In this document: in pieces, positions 34,364-43,500 of the stretch
Layout of the letters: every line of letters starts with the position of its first letter
How positions within the stretch are numbered: the stretch's first letter is position 1
From: Sporolactobacillus shoreicorticis
Lineage (GTDB): Bacteria; Bacillota; Bacilli; Bacillales; Sporolactobacillaceae
Length of the DNA stretch: 64,000 nt
Reading direction: 5' to 3'
Assembly: GCF_024125445.1 (NCBI RefSeq)
Contig: NZ_JAMXWM010000016.1
Location: 1-64,000, forward strand
Translations under genes and position numbers: made by a program
Notes under the pieces: model-generated
Databases searched by the model: none
The model's input: the letters and a program-made list of their open reading frames with translations, nothing else
What the model was told of the DNA's origin: nothing

Positions 34364-34756
34364 ATGGAATTTCAAGGGATTCATCATTGCGCAATTATCA
34401 GTTCTAATTATGAACGATCAAAACATTTCTATGTAGATGTGTTAGGGTTTTCTATAATTAACGAAGTCTACCGAGAGGAGCGCAACTCTTATAAACTGGA
34501 TCTTGCCATCGGCAATGAAAAAAACGGAAAAATCGAACTTTTTTCATTTCCAAATCCACCTCAGCGGCCAACACATCCTGAGGCATGCGGGCTGAGACAT
34601 CTCGCTTTCGCCGTGGAGAACTTAGAGAAAAATGTTACCGAACTGAACAACAACGGGATCAAGACAGAACCCATTCGTATTGATCCGATTACCGGAAAGC
34701 TCTTTACATTCTTCAGAGATCCCGATAATCTGCCGCTTGAACTCTATCAAGATTAA
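34364..34756 (+). CDS. VOC-family protein (glyoxalase/dioxygenase fold, YaeR-like)
   Basis: Metal-dependent vicinal-oxygen-chelate protein of 130 residues. Metal ligands fit His8 in GIHHCAI, a Glu in KIELFSF (about 57-59), His in LRHLAFAV (about 78) and Glu in LPLELYQD (about 127). The pattern GIHHCAIISSNYERSKHFYVDVLGF and RPTHPEACGLRHLAF is typical of the YaeR/GloA2 subgroup. The substrate is not known. AAAAGGTG precedes the ATG. It lies between czcD (divergent) and deoD; its link to either is not evident. Confidence 0.8.
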   Translation: MEFQGIHHCAIISSNYERSKHFYVDVLGFSIINEVYREERNSYKLDLAIGNEKNGKIELFSFPNPPQRPTHPEACGLRHLAFAVENLEKNVTELNNNGIKTEPIRIDPITGKLFTFFRDPDNLPLELYQD

Positions 34757-34762
34757 TTTATT

Positions 34763-34792
34763 TTAACTGCATTGCTGTATGCATGATAAAAT
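34763..34792 (+). promoter_or_regulatory. Candidate sigma-A promoter of deoD
   Basis: TTAACT (34763-34768), 18 nt, TAAAAT (34787-34792), about 40 nt before the deoD start. Moderate match. Confidence 0.4.
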
Positions 34793-34831
34793 TAGGTTAG
34801 ACTTGTTTCATTTTGAAGGAGGAACGATATA

Positions 34832-35542
34832 GTGAGCATTCATATCGAAGCAAAACCTGGTGAAATCGCAGAACGCATTTTGCTTCCTGGTGATCCATTG
34901 CGTGCGAAATATATTGCTGAAACATATCTAGACGAAGTAACCCAGTACAACAATGTGCGCGGAATGCTCGGATTTACCGGTACTTATAAAGGGGAGCCGG
35001 TTTCGGTACAAGGTACCGGAATGGGGATTCCCTCAATATCTATTTATGTCAATGAATTGATTCGTAACTATGGCGTAAAAAAATTAATCCGTGTCGGTAC
35101 CTGCGGCGGCGTTCAGAATGGAATTCATGTTCGAGATGTTATTCTGGCCATGTCCGCAACTACTGATTCATCCATTAATCACGGTGTTTTCCCAAATATC
35201 GATTATGCGCCTACTGCCGATTTCGAGCTTCTCCACAAGGCGTACAGCATCGGTACAAAGCTAGGCCTTTCATTACGAACCGGCAACATTTTATCTGCCG
35301 ATGTTTTCTATCGGGACAGTATGGAAGTTGTAAAAAAATTAGGTGAGTATGGCGTACTAGCAGTGGAAATGGAGACCTCAGCGCTTTACACATTAGCAGC
35401 CAAATATGGGGTTCAGGCATTGACTGTTTTAACGGTCAGCGATCACATTTTCTCAGACGAGCCGGATACGACAGCCGCCGAACGTCAGACAACATTCAAC
35501 GACATGATTAACATTGCTCTTGAAACTGCAATCAGCAACTGA
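34832..35542 (+). CDS. deoD: Purine nucleoside phosphorylase, DeoD type
   Basis: Hexameric-type phosphorylase of 236 residues, splitting adenosine, inosine and their deoxy forms. GTG start, 8 nt after GAAGGAGGAA. Motifs: [18 protein letters not shown] (phosphate loop, about 16-33), [16 protein letters not shown] (about 63-78), [10 protein letters not shown] (about 86-95) and the active-site Glu/Asp in [12 protein letters not shown] (about 178-189) and [11 protein letters not shown] (about 202-212). Single gene with a terminator behind it. No drm or pdp genes are near. Confidence 0.95.
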   Translation: MSIHIEAKPGEIAERILLPGDPLRAKYIAETYLDEVTQYNNVRGMLGFTGTYKGEPVSVQGTGMGIPSISIYVNELIRNYGVKKLIRVGTCGGVQNGIHVRDVILAMSATTDSSINHGVFPNIDYAPTADFELLHKAYSIGTKLGLSLRTGNILSADVFYRDSMEVVKKLGEYGVLAVEMETSALYTLAAKYGVQALTVLTVSDHIFSDEPDTTAAERQTTFNDMINIALETAISN

Positions 35543-35682
35543 GTTATGCATCGTTTTCATTAACTTAGTTGAAATCAATTTTGGTATTGATTTATTGGTT
35601 CATTTACTGCCGATGAATGTCAAGTTGAAAAGGCCTTTCACGAATGAACCAAATAACAATCCATTAATAAAAATTTCAAAGA

Positions 35683-35721
35683 AAAAAGCATTGATCCATC
35701 ATCCATTGATCAGTGCTTTTT
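35683..35721. terminator. Shared terminator of deoD and the Nudix pseudogene
   Basis: 14-bp stem (35683-35696 with 35708-35721, one T-G pair), with T-runs in both directions, between convergent genes. Confidence 0.85.
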
Positions 35722-35723
35722 CC

Positions 35724-36181
35724 CTATTCATGATTCTGCCGTGCGAAATAATCATCAAGGATTCTTTTCTGGTTCTTCAGAATAAAATTCGGAAGATCTT
35801 TTTGTGTTCGAAACTCAAAACGTTCTGATTCAGTTTTGTCAATATGCCATTCGCCTTCAATCGAGCCTGCCTCATAAGCGATCGTTACGGGGTAGTACTG
35901 ATCCCCGTTTTCAGCCACAGAAGGTGTCTTTACACCGGAATAAACTTGAAAGAGACGAAGTCCGCAAACGCTTAAACCAGTCTCTTCACAAATTTCTCGG
36001 CTCGCCGTTTCTTCTGCAGTTTCGCCAATCTCCATCAATCCTCCAGCCCCCAGCTTCCTTCTGGAAATTTGCGCTTTTGAAGGAGCACTGCTCCTCGCTG
36101 ATCGTGAATGATTGTAACTGCACCAACCAGAATAATCGGTTCATGTCCAATCTTGCTCCTCAGATTCTGTATATACCCCAT
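35724..36181 (-). pseudogene. Nudix hydrolase gene broken by a 4-nt deletion
   Basis: GGGGAGG and ATG 36181 begin MGYIQNLRSKIGHEPIILVG, which runs to RKFPEGSWGLED and a TGA near 36037. The other frame continues LMEIGETAEETASREICEETGL to 35724. The normal junction would read GSWGLPGGLMEIGE; the sequence GGGCTGGAGGATTGATG lacks four bases there, near 36043. The downstream half alone has no ribosome binding site and lacks the first Gly of the Nudix box. Directly downstream of the AI-2E-family gene, 25 nt away. A sequencing error cannot be ruled out. Confidence 0.8.
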
Positions 36182-36205
36182 AGATTAATTCCTCCCCTGA
36201 TCATG

Positions 36206-37282
36206 TTACTGCTTGCGCAATTGGAACAATTTGTAAACACGAGTCACAATCACTTTACACACAGCATAAAAGGGTATTGCGAGCAGCATGCCGATAATAC
36301 CGGCCAAATTTCCTGCAACAAGTAATATACAGATGATAGTCAGTGGATGAATATCTAATTTTCTTCCCATGACAAGCGGCGAGATCACATTGCCCTCGAT
36401 TTGCTGGACAACAGTAACCCCAATAATGACATAAAGGGCTAAAATCGGTGATTGAATAAAGGCGACGATTACGGCCGGTATTGTTGCAATAAATGAACCG
36501 ATAAACGGGATAACATTTGTAAACAGTATGACCAGAGCGAGTACCAGCGAGTAGTGCAGCCCGATAATCAAGTACCAGATATAAATAAAAATAAAATCAA
36601 ACAGCAAAACGATCATTTGACCCTGAATGTAGCCGCTCAGCGTCTGATCCATATCCTTAAGTATCTCTACCGCCTTTTCGCGATGCTCCACAGGAATAAA
36701 TTTCATGACACCTCGAGACATGCGGTCACCATCCTTTAAAAGATAAAAAAGGATAAAAGGAATGACTGCAATAATGAGCACCGTACCGGTAATTGATTGA
36801 ATAATTGACAGAATGTTATTTCCAATTGTAGTCGCCATTGTAGACAGCGATTTTGAAAAACGGTTGGCAAAATCAAGGTATGGAATTTCATCCAAATGCA
36901 TCTTCGAAAAGATTTCGCTCTGTTGAAAGTTAACCAGCTGCTCGCCAAGCTGCTGTACCAAACCCGGCATGCTTGTAATTAAAGAAAGAAATTGATTATA
37001 TAGGAGCGGGCCAAAATTAAATAGAAGCAAAGTGATCAGTCCGAGGACGACTAAATAAATAATGATTATGGCAACAACTTTTGGAACCTTAAGCCGTACC
37101 AATCCTCGAACAAGCGGGCGCAATAAATAATACAACAGTCCAGAAATAATGAGAGGAGCGGCTAGCGACGTAAACAGAACACCAATGGGCTGTAAAATAA
37201 AGGTAAGTCTAGAACCTACCATAAGTATTATTAATATCAGAAGCACCCAAACTGCAAAACGAAAATATTTAGATTTCGGCAT
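36206..37282 (-). CDS. AI-2E family (UPF0118) membrane transporter
   Basis: Polytopic membrane protein of about 358 residues of the AI-2E exporter/permease family (YtvI/YrrI/YubA-like). About seven or eight segments: two close pairs at the N-terminus, a long soluble part (about 110-175), then the conserved C-terminal half with FILFYLLKDGDRM, LSGYIQGQMIVLLF, LVILFTNVIPFIGSFIATIPAVIVAF and EGNVISPLVMGRKLDIHPL. Members export varied small molecules or ions; no substrate can be given. The start is uncertain (37282, or 37327/37336 upstream). Followed by the broken Nudix gene. Confidence 0.82.
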   Translation of the reverse strand: MPKSKYFRFAVWVLLILIILMVGSRLTFILQPIGVLFTSLAAPLIISGLLYYLLRPLVRGLVRLKVPKVVAIIIIYLVVLGLITLLLFNFGPLLYNQFLSLITSMPGLVQQLGEQLVNFQQSEIFSKMHLDEIPYLDFANRFSKSLSTMATTIGNNILSIIQSITGTVLIIAVIPFILFYLLKDGDRMSRGVMKFIPVEHREKAVEILKDMDQTLSGYIQGQMIVLLFDFIFIYIWYLIIGLHYSLVLALVILFTNVIPFIGSFIATIPAVIVAFIQSPILALYVIIGVTVVQQIEGNVISPLVMGRKLDIHPLTIICILLVAGNLAGIIGMLLAIPFYAVCKVIVTRVYKLFQLRKQ

Positions 37283-37458
37283 GACCATTCCCCAATCTTT
37301 CAAAGATGCCGATAAAACGGCTAACATCCACCTCATTATTGTACCCTATTTCATAATCACTAATCCAATATAATTCAAGTCTCAGATAGAATCCCAAAAA
37401 CAATGGGTGTTAAAAAGTTGCTGAACGATCCGTTTCTTCATCAATCCTTTCTAAACAA

Positions 37459-37498
37459 TAAAAACAGGAAACAGCCGTTTATCCGGATCCGTTTCCTG
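37459..37498 (-). terminator. Terminator of the acoABC operon
   Basis: CAGGAAAC (37465-37472) pairs with GTTTCCTG (37491-37498); on the minus strand TTTTTATTG follows. It lies about 75 nt past the acoC stop. Confidence 0.75.
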
Positions 37499-37574
37499 CA
37501 TAACTTGTCTATTTGATTCAATTCATTTAATTTAACAACATTCAACTCAGTAAATAATCACTAAATCAAAGATT

Positions 37575-38813
37575 TTAGAGTACCAGTTTAAATGGCGCTT
37601 CCAGGTTTTGTTTAACCGTCGCTAAAAATGCTGCCGCCGGTGCTCCGTCAACTGCCCGGTGGTCAAAGGTCAGACTGAGCGGCATAAGGCTGCGCTTCTT
37701 CAACTCATCGCCAACATAAACCGGCTGCTCTGAAATAGTTCCCACACCAAGAATCCCTACTTCAGGAGGATTAATCACCGGAGTAAAGAAACCGACACCA
37801 TATGTCCCTAGTGAAGTAATGGTAAATGTTGAGCCGCTTAACTGAAGTTTATTCAATTCCGAACCGCGTGCTTGCTTGCTCGCTTTGCGAATCTCGCGTG
37901 AAACAGCGCTTAAAGATTTTTTGTCCGCATCTTTAATGACCGGAACAACGAGTCCTTCATCAAGCGCCACAGCCACGCCAAGATGAACGGTATCAAAAGT
38001 CGTGATCGTATCCCCTTCATAAATACTGTTCATCGCTTTGTGTTCAAGCAATGCGTTTATTGCCGCCTTAGCAATAAAATCAGTTATCGTTAGGCGCACT
38101 TCATCATTGATTTGATACGCTTCACGCGCTTTTTTCTGGAAAGCAATCAGTTCCGTGACATCGACAGTAGTCTGCAGAGTCAATTGCGCCGTTGTCTGCA
38201 AACTGTTGAACATTCGATCCGAAATAACTTTACGCATCCCGGTCACTTTCTTTGCAGTCCCGTTACTTAGTGAAGATACCGGTACCGGAGTTGGAGCAGA
38301 TTTAGCTGCTTCGGCTGGCTGCTGAGCTTTTTTAACCTGAGCTGCGGCGACGTCTGCCTTTGTAATTCGTCCCATTGGTCCTGTACCGGTAACAGTGGCT
38401 AAATCTACATTTTTGATTTTCGCCAAACGTCGAGCTGCCGGTGATACGCGAAGTCGCGGTTCTTCACCTTTTAACGGTTCAGGATCAGACGCTACTTCCG
38501 GAACTTCGACAACCTGATCTTCTTGTTTCTTTTCCGGCGCCGGTGCAGACGCTGCTGGCGAACTTACCGCTTCGCCCGGAGCACCAATGTATCCTAATGG
38601 TTGGCCGATTGGAACGACATCATCAACATCTGCTTCAATATCAATAAGAACACCTTCTTCCGGTGCCTCCAACTCCTTTTCAATTTTATCTGAACTGATG
38701 GAAACAACAGACTCGCCCTTTTTTACTGAATCCCCTTTTTGTTTCAACCATTCGACAACCGTTCCTTCTTCCATGCCCATGCCCATTTTTGGCATGATGA
38801 TTTCTACCGCCAT
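37575..38813 (-). CDS. acoC: Acetoin dehydrogenase-type E2, dihydrolipoamide acyltransferase
   Basis: E2 core of a 2-oxoacid/acetoin dehydrogenase complex, 412 residues from ATG 38813 (GAGG upstream; frame opens at 38861). Lipoyl domain at 1-78 with the lipoylated lysine in SSDKIEKE; an Ala/Pro/Glu linker; a peripheral-subunit-binding domain (VSPAARRLAKIKNVDLATVTGTGPMGRITKADV) near 120-155; catalytic domain ending in DHRAVDGAPAAAF, whose His and Asp are catalytic. The MGMGMEEGTVVEWLK lipoyl opening resembles AcoC. Third gene of acoA-acoB-acoC, with no E3 gene here. Confidence 0.88.
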   Translation of the reverse strand: MAVEIIMPKMGMGMEEGTVVEWLKQKGDSVKKGESVVSISSDKIEKELEAPEEGVLIDIEADVDDVVPIGQPLGYIGAPGEAVSSPAASAPAPEKKQEDQVVEVPEVASDPEPLKGEEPRLRVSPAARRLAKIKNVDLATVTGTGPMGRITKADVAAAQVKKAQQPAEAAKSAPTPVPVSSLSNGTAKKVTGMRKVISDRMFNSLQTTAQLTLQTTVDVTELIAFQKKAREAYQINDEVRLTITDFIAKAAINALLEHKAMNSIYEGDTITTFDTVHLGVAVALDEGLVVPVIKDADKKSLSAVSREIRKASKQARGSELNKLQLSGSTFTITSLGTYGVGFFTPVINPPEVGILGVGTISEQPVYVGDELKKRSLMPLSLTFDHRAVDGAPAAAFLATVKQNLEAPFKLVL

Positions 38814-38899
38814 TTTTTCCTCGCTCCTTTCGGATAAACTCAGAAGGGATACCAAGATCACTCAAGGAGTATCCCACTATACTATTGATTGCTGATTAC

Positions 38900-39934
38900 T
38901 TACACGGCCGAGAAAACTTTATCGCCAACCATAACGCTGAATGCATCGATAATTTTCTCAGGTGTCGGCATATACAGCTTCTCAAGCGGCGGAGAAAACG
39001 GTACTGGTGCATGAGGAGCAGTCACACGCTTAATTGGCGCATCCAAATAATCAAAGGCTTTATCTCCGACAATCGCTGCAATATCAGTGGCCGCGCTGCA
39101 GCGAGGATAAGCTTCATCGACGATAATCAGTCGTCCTGTCTTTTTTACTGAATTGATAATCGTATCTTCATCAAGAGGTGACAAGGTTCTCGGGTCGATT
39201 ACTTCCGCTTCAAAGCCTTTCTTTGCCAATTTATCGGCGGCTTTCAAAGCGGTATATACTTGTTTCCCAAGGCCGACAATTGTCAAGTCATTGCCTGCAC
39301 GCTTGATTTCGGCCTTTCCAAACGGAATCGTATAGAATCCTTCACCGACCTCACCCTTCATTCCATAAAGGGTTTTATCTTCAAATACCACGACAGGATC
39401 GTCATCAAAGATTGCGCTGAGCAGCAGTCCTTTCATATCATATGGATTGCTTGGGATGACCACTTTGATTCCCGGAATATGTGTGAACAACGCATAGAGA
39501 CTCTGCGAGTGCTGAGCCGCTGCGTTGAATCCGGCACCGTCAATTGTTCGGATGGTTAACGGAACTTTGGCTTTCCCACCGAACATATAATGAAATTTCG
39601 CGGCTTGATTCATGACTTCGTCTAAACAGCTGCCGATAAAATCATTAAACATCAATTCTGAGATCGGGCGCAATCCGGTTGCTGCCGCAGAAACAGCCGC
39701 GCCCATATATCCGGCTTCGGCAATCGGTGTATCAATCACTCGATCACGTCCGAATTCCTCAACGATTCCTTTTGTAACTCCAAAAACGCCGCCCCACGCA
39801 CCTTGATCCTGCAAATGATCGACTTCCGCGCCGCCCGCGACATCTTCGCCGATTAAAATTACATCATCGTCTTTACGCATTGCAACTCGTATTGCATCAT
39901 TAATTGCTTCTGAATAACTCATTTTAACTGCCAT
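38900..39934 (-). CDS. acoB: Acetoin dehydrogenase-type E1 beta subunit
   Basis: Transketolase-like beta subunit of the thiamine-diphosphate E1, 344 residues. ATG 39934 lies 8 nt after GGAGG. Family stretches: GEDVAGGAEVDHLQDQGAWGGVFGVTKG, RVIDTPIAEAGYMGAAVSAAATGLRPISELMF and HSQSLYALFTHIPGIKVVIPSNPYD. The extra loop after GEDV and the wording match AcoB more than PdhB. It forms the active site with AcoA. 30 nt downstream of acoA. Confidence 0.9.
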   Translation of the reverse strand: MAVKMSYSEAINDAIRVAMRKDDDVILIGEDVAGGAEVDHLQDQGAWGGVFGVTKGIVEEFGRDRVIDTPIAEAGYMGAAVSAAATGLRPISELMFNDFIGSCLDEVMNQAAKFHYMFGGKAKVPLTIRTIDGAGFNAAAQHSQSLYALFTHIPGIKVVIPSNPYDMKGLLLSAIFDDDPVVVFEDKTLYGMKGEVGEGFYTIPFGKAEIKRAGNDLTIVGLGKQVYTALKAADKLAKKGFEAEVIDPRTLSPLDEDTIINSVKKTGRLIIVDEAYPRCSAATDIAAIVGDKAFDYLDAPIKRVTAPHAPVPFSPPLEKLYMPTPEKIIDAFSVMVGDKVFSAV

Positions 39935-39964
39935 TGCGAGCACCTCCAGATTTATCCAAACGAT

Positions 39965-40960
39965 TTAATAAGAGACATAGACATCGGTGGTGACTTCTTT
40001 ATCATCAGGGAATGGACTTTCCTCACTGAATCGGACCGCCTCATCGATGGCTGCCTTTACCGAATCATCAATTTCCTTGATCTCTTCGGCCGATAAAATT
40101 TTGTTTTTCTTTAAATAGCCCTGGAATCTGAGAATGGCGTCTTCATCAGTAACAGCATTCTGTTGTTTTTCCTTGTCTTTATATGATTGCGTATCGCCTT
40201 CAAAGTGTCCGAAGTCACGATAAGTCATGCATTCAAGAATCGTCGGGCCTTCACCTTTGCGCGCGCGAGCAACAGCTTTTCCCGCAGCATCATAAACGGC
40301 AGTTAAATCCTTCCCGTCCACCGTCTCTCCTGCGATCTTATATACTTTAGCAAAATCTGAAATCCGATCAGCCGCCGCCGCATACTCAAAGGTTGAAGCT
40401 TCACCAAATCCGTTATTTTCGCAGACAAAAATAACGGGAAGTTTCCAGATGGCAGCCATATTCACTGCTTCATGAAACGTACCGTGGTTGCTTGCTCCAT
40501 CGCCGAAGAAGCAGACGGCGACATTATTTGTTTTCTTAACTTTTGCCGTTAGTCCCGCACCGATTGCAAGCGGCAGTCCCGCGCCTACAATACCATTGGC
40601 GCCCAACATGCCTTTTGATACGTCCGCAATATGCATGGAGCCTCCCTTGCCTTTGCAGAGTCCCGTCGCACGTCCGTAGATCTCAGCCATCATACCGTTC
40701 AAATCACAGCCTTTTGCGATACAATGTCCATGTCCACGGTGTGTACTCGTGATACTGTCACTGTCAGTCAAGTGAGCGCACACTCCTACCGCGACCGCCT
40801 CTTCTCCCGCATATAAGTGAACAAAACCCGGTATCTCACCTTTTGCAAAGATTTCATGCACAGCAGTTTCAAACTGACGAATCTCTTGCATTTTCGTATA
40901 AATCCATTTTGCTTTCTCAACGGTCATGTCTTTAGCGGATGCTTGTGTTTCAGTTTGCAT
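39965..40960 (-). CDS. acoA: Acetoin dehydrogenase-type E1 alpha subunit
   Basis: ThDP-binding alpha subunit, 331 residues from ATG 40960 behind GGAGG. The ThDP motif is GDGASNHGTFHEAVNMAAIWKLPVIFVCENN (about 160-190). STHRGHGHCIAKG and GRATGLCKGKGGSMHIAD are typical of AcoA; together with AcoBC it should cleave acetoin to acetaldehyde and acetyl-CoA. Promoter and two cre-like sites lie upstream, implying CcpA repression. In B. subtilis the operon needs AcoR and sigma-L; I see no -24/-12 box here. Confidence 0.9.
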   Translation of the reverse strand: MQTETQASAKDMTVEKAKWIYTKMQEIRQFETAVHEIFAKGEIPGFVHLYAGEEAVAVGVCAHLTDSDSITSTHRGHGHCIAKGCDLNGMMAEIYGRATGLCKGKGGSMHIADVSKGMLGANGIVGAGLPLAIGAGLTAKVKKTNNVAVCFFGDGASNHGTFHEAVNMAAIWKLPVIFVCENNGFGEASTFEYAAAADRISDFAKVYKIAGETVDGKDLTAVYDAAGKAVARARKGEGPTILECMTYRDFGHFEGDTQSYKDKEKQQNAVTDEDAILRFQGYLKKNKILSAEEIKEIDDSVKAAIDEAVRFSEESPFPDDKEVTTDVYVSY

Positions 40961-40976
40961 TCTGACTCCTCCCGTC

Positions 40977-41024
40977 ATATAGCGCTTACAAAATAGAGCA
41001 GACAAATAAATGTAAGCGTTTTCT
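40977..41024. promoter_or_regulatory. Two cre-like CcpA sites upstream of acoA
   Basis: TGTAAGCGTTTTCT at 41011-41024 matches 13 of 14 positions of the cre pattern TGWAANCGNTNWCA; a second, in reverse at 40977-40990, matches 12 of 14. Both lie between the -10 box and the acoA start codon. Confidence 0.65.
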
Positions 41025-41033
41025 TACGAATTA

Positions 41034-41062
41034 ATGATACACTTTTTGCACGCAATATGCAA
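41034..41062 (-). promoter_or_regulatory. Candidate sigma-A promoter of acoABC
   Basis: Minus strand: TTGCAT (41057-41062), 17 nt, TATCAT (41034-41039). The -35 is weak; cre sites just downstream suit repression by road-block. Confidence 0.45.
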
Positions 41063-41091
41063 AATATATAAATATTCATCTAAAAAAATGC

Positions 41092-41874
41092 TTATTTCAT
41101 ATTAATAATACGTCCGAAAATTTTCTCAAACACTCCGGGCATTAATTGATACAGCTTTGCACCCATCCCCATGTACCAAGGAAGATTAATTTCCCTCTTA
41201 TTTCTTTCAATTGCTCGAATCACTTTTTCCGCTACAGTGCGGGCATCAAGCATAAAGCGTCCTGCCTTTTCCAAATAATGTCCTGAAGGATCGGCAAGCT
41301 TTAGAAATGGAGTACGAATCGGACCAGGATTCACAACAATTACGCGGATCCCTTTCTTCGCTACCTCCATCCTCAACCCATTCGAGAAACCGATTACCGC
41401 ATGCTTTGTTGCACCATAGACGACTGACTTTGATGTCGTTATGATTCCTGCAAGCGACGCAATGTTAACGACACACCCATGTTTTTGTTGCATCATTGAT
41501 GAAAGAACTGCCTGAGTGCAGTGAATAAGTCCTTGTACATTAACCGCAAACATTTGATCAATCATTCCGGAGTCCATTTCCGAAAATAATTCGAATTTTC
41601 CAACTCCCGCACAATTAATTAGTACGTCGATACGGTGGAAACGTGAAATAATTTTTTTTACGATCAAGTGAATCGAATCGATGTCGGTTAAGTCAAATAA
41701 ATAATAATCAGCCAAGCCGCCTTCAATATTAATTTGTCTCTGTAATTCGGCTAGTTTCTCTACATTGCGGGCAAGAAGCACAACTTGAGCACCTTTTGAA
41801 GCAAACAAACGTGCAAGTTCACTTCCAACCCCGCTCGAGGCACCGGTAATTACAATTATTTTATTTTGAAACAT
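41092..41874 (-). CDS. yqjQ: Short-chain dehydrogenase (YqjQ-like)
   Basis: NAD(P)-dependent oxidoreductase of the classical SDR family, 260 residues. Cofactor motif TGASSGVG (about 10-17), NCAG equivalent INCAGVG near 86, catalytic Ser in VNIASLAG, and YGATK (Tyr and Lys, about 153-157). The C-terminal part after NPGPIRTPF resembles YqjQ of B. subtilis and related membrane-near SDRs (LPWYMGMGAKLYQLMPGVFEKIF). Substrate unknown. The yqj neighbourhood (rnz, polY1, yqjE) supports the name. Confidence 0.82.
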   Translation of the reverse strand: MFQNKIIVITGASSGVGSELARLFASKGAQVVLLARNVEKLAELQRQINIEGGLADYYLFDLTDIDSIHLIVKKIISRFHRIDVLINCAGVGKFELFSEMDSGMIDQMFAVNVQGLIHCTQAVLSSMMQQKHGCVVNIASLAGIITTSKSVVYGATKHAVIGFSNGLRMEVAKKGIRVIVVNPGPIRTPFLKLADPSGHYLEKAGRFMLDARTVAEKVIRAIERNKREINLPWYMGMGAKLYQLMPGVFEKIFGRIINMK

Positions 41875-42143
41875 AAATGATACTCCCTCAGTTTTAAATC
41901 TTCATTGTCTACACAAGACTATTATAATAACATTGCATTTAATAGAAAACATACTTTCTCTCCGTTTCAGATGCTAATCAATCGGATTTATTCACAATTA
42001 TCTAAATAGAATAAAAAAAGAAAATCAACATGAAAAAACTCAATAAATGAAGAATATCGGGTATAAAGTCATGAAAAATAGTGACTAAATTGTTGAAATT
42101 GAAAAGGCTTACACAAATAAAAGAATATTTTTAATATTTAGTT
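41875..42143. other. AT-rich intergenic region upstream of amtB
   Basis: Between the divergent yqjQ and amtB starts. Very AT-rich; it should hold the yqjQ promoter, but no clear -35/-10 pair was found. The amtB control sites begin at 42144. Confidence 0.5.
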
Positions 42144-42160
42144 GTAACTTTTACTGACAT
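42144..42160. promoter_or_regulatory. GlnR/TnrA box of amtB
   Basis: TGTAACTTTTACTGACA matches the TGTNAN7TNACA pattern at every defined position. Relative to the TATAAT at 42169-42174 its centre is near -29, that is, over the core promoter. Confidence 0.75.
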
Positions 42161-42168
42161 GATATGTT

Positions 42169-42174
42169 ATAATT
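42169..42174 (+). promoter_or_regulatory. -10 element of amtB
   Basis: Perfect TATAAT 31 nt before the start codon. The -35 region overlaps the GlnR/TnrA box and has no consensus hexamer. Confidence 0.5.
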
Positions 42175-42205
42175 ACTTCATCAAAAAAAAGGGGGCATTA
42201 ACTTA

Positions 42206-43468
42206 ATGAAACCAACAGATGCAATAACAGTAAGTCTGGATTCTTTATGGGTTATGGTTGCAGCAATTTTAGTTCTCCTTATGCAAGCCGGATTCGCATT
42301 TCTCGAAGCAGGTTCACTGCGCAGCAAAAATGCGGGCCACATTACAGGAAAGCAGATTATTACACTCGGCGTTTCCTCAATCGTTTTTTGGGCAGTTGGT
42401 TACGGGGTCGCTTTTGGCGATGGTAATGCATTTATTGGCGGTTCTAAATTTTTCCTGAGCGGCGTCCCAAGCGGTTATGATTCGATTTTCTTCCTTTTCC
42501 AACTGGCGTTTGCCGCTGTTTCGCTGGCAATTGCCTGGGGTGGTTTTGCCGAACGCGCCAAGCTGTCTGTGTATTTTATTTTCGGAACGATTTTCGTTGC
42601 GATCATTTATCCGGTCGTTGGTCACTGGGTATGGGGCGGCGGCTGGTTAAGCACGCTTGGCATGCAAGACTTTGCCGGATCGACAGTCGTTCACCTTCAG
42701 GGTGCGACAGCCGCATTAATCGGAACCCTTCTCCTCGGACCTAGAATTGGTAAGTTTGTCGATGGAAAAGCAAAAACAATTCCTGCTCACAGCATTCCAT
42801 TTGTATATCTCGGTACATTTATTCTGTGGATCGGCTGGTTCGGATTCAACGCCGGCAGTACCGTATCAACCGGTGTTGCAACGAAAGGCTACGGACAGTT
42901 CTTCGGCTATGTTGCGCTGACCACCAATCTGGCGGCGGCAGCAGGTGCACTTGGAGCGTTGTTTGCAGCGATGATCCTCTCTAAAAAGGCTGATATTGGC
43001 GCAATGTGTAATGGCGTGCTGGCTGCTCTAGTTGCCATCACTGCATCCTGTGCATTTGTCGAACCTTGGGCAGCAATCGTTATTGGAGCTGTTGCCGGTG
43101 CGTTTACTTACTGGACTTCAATTTTCCTTGAAAGCAAAGGTCTTGACGATCCGATCTATGCATTTTCCGTACATGGCATCTCCGGTGTTATCGGTACTCT
43201 TTCAACCGGACTCTTCGCCGCTCCGAAGCTTGTTGCCCTTGCCGGCGTCGGCAAGGCGGGACTTTTCTACGGCGGTGGCCTGCATCAATTAGGTGTTCAG
43301 GCACTCGGCGTTATCGCTGCATTTGCTTTTGTTGCTATTGCTTCACTGATTGTGCTTTCGATCATGAAAGCAACGATGGGACTCCGTGTATCTGCTGAAG
43401 CCGAAAAGGCAGGACTTGATATCAGCGAACATGGTGCATACGGTTACGGTGAAACAGAAGCAAAATAA
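42206..43468 (+). CDS. amtB: Ammonium transporter AmtB/NrgA
   Basis: Trimeric ammonium channel of 420 residues with about eleven membrane segments. Family marks: LMQAGFAFLEAGSLRSKNAGHI (about 24-45), the pore region HWVWGGGWLSTLGMQDFAGSTVVHLQGATAALIG (about 137-170, including the first pore His in STVVHLQG), GTFILWIGWFGFNAGS (about 204-219) and VHGISGVIGTLSTGLF with the second pore His. AAGGGGG precedes the ATG. Unlike nrgAB in B. subtilis, no glnK/nrgB follows; a terminator closes the gene. Nitrogen control is shown by the box upstream. Confidence 0.95.
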   Translation: MKPTDAITVSLDSLWVMVAAILVLLMQAGFAFLEAGSLRSKNAGHITGKQIITLGVSSIVFWAVGYGVAFGDGNAFIGGSKFFLSGVPSGYDSIFFLFQLAFAAVSLAIAWGGFAERAKLSVYFIFGTIFVAIIYPVVGHWVWGGGWLSTLGMQDFAGSTVVHLQGATAALIGTLLLGPRIGKFVDGKAKTIPAHSIPFVYLGTFILWIGWFGFNAGSTVSTGVATKGYGQFFGYVALTTNLAAAAGALGALFAAMILSKKADIGAMCNGVLAALVAITASCAFVEPWAAIVIGAVAGAFTYWTSIFLESKGLDDPIYAFSVHGISGVIGTLSTGLFAAPKLVALAGVGKAGLFYGGGLHQLGVQALGVIAAFAFVAIASLIVLSIMKATMGLRVSAEAEKAGLDISEHGAYGYGETEAK

Positions 43469-43500
43469 TCTGCCTACTTAATGAAACATCGATGTACATG

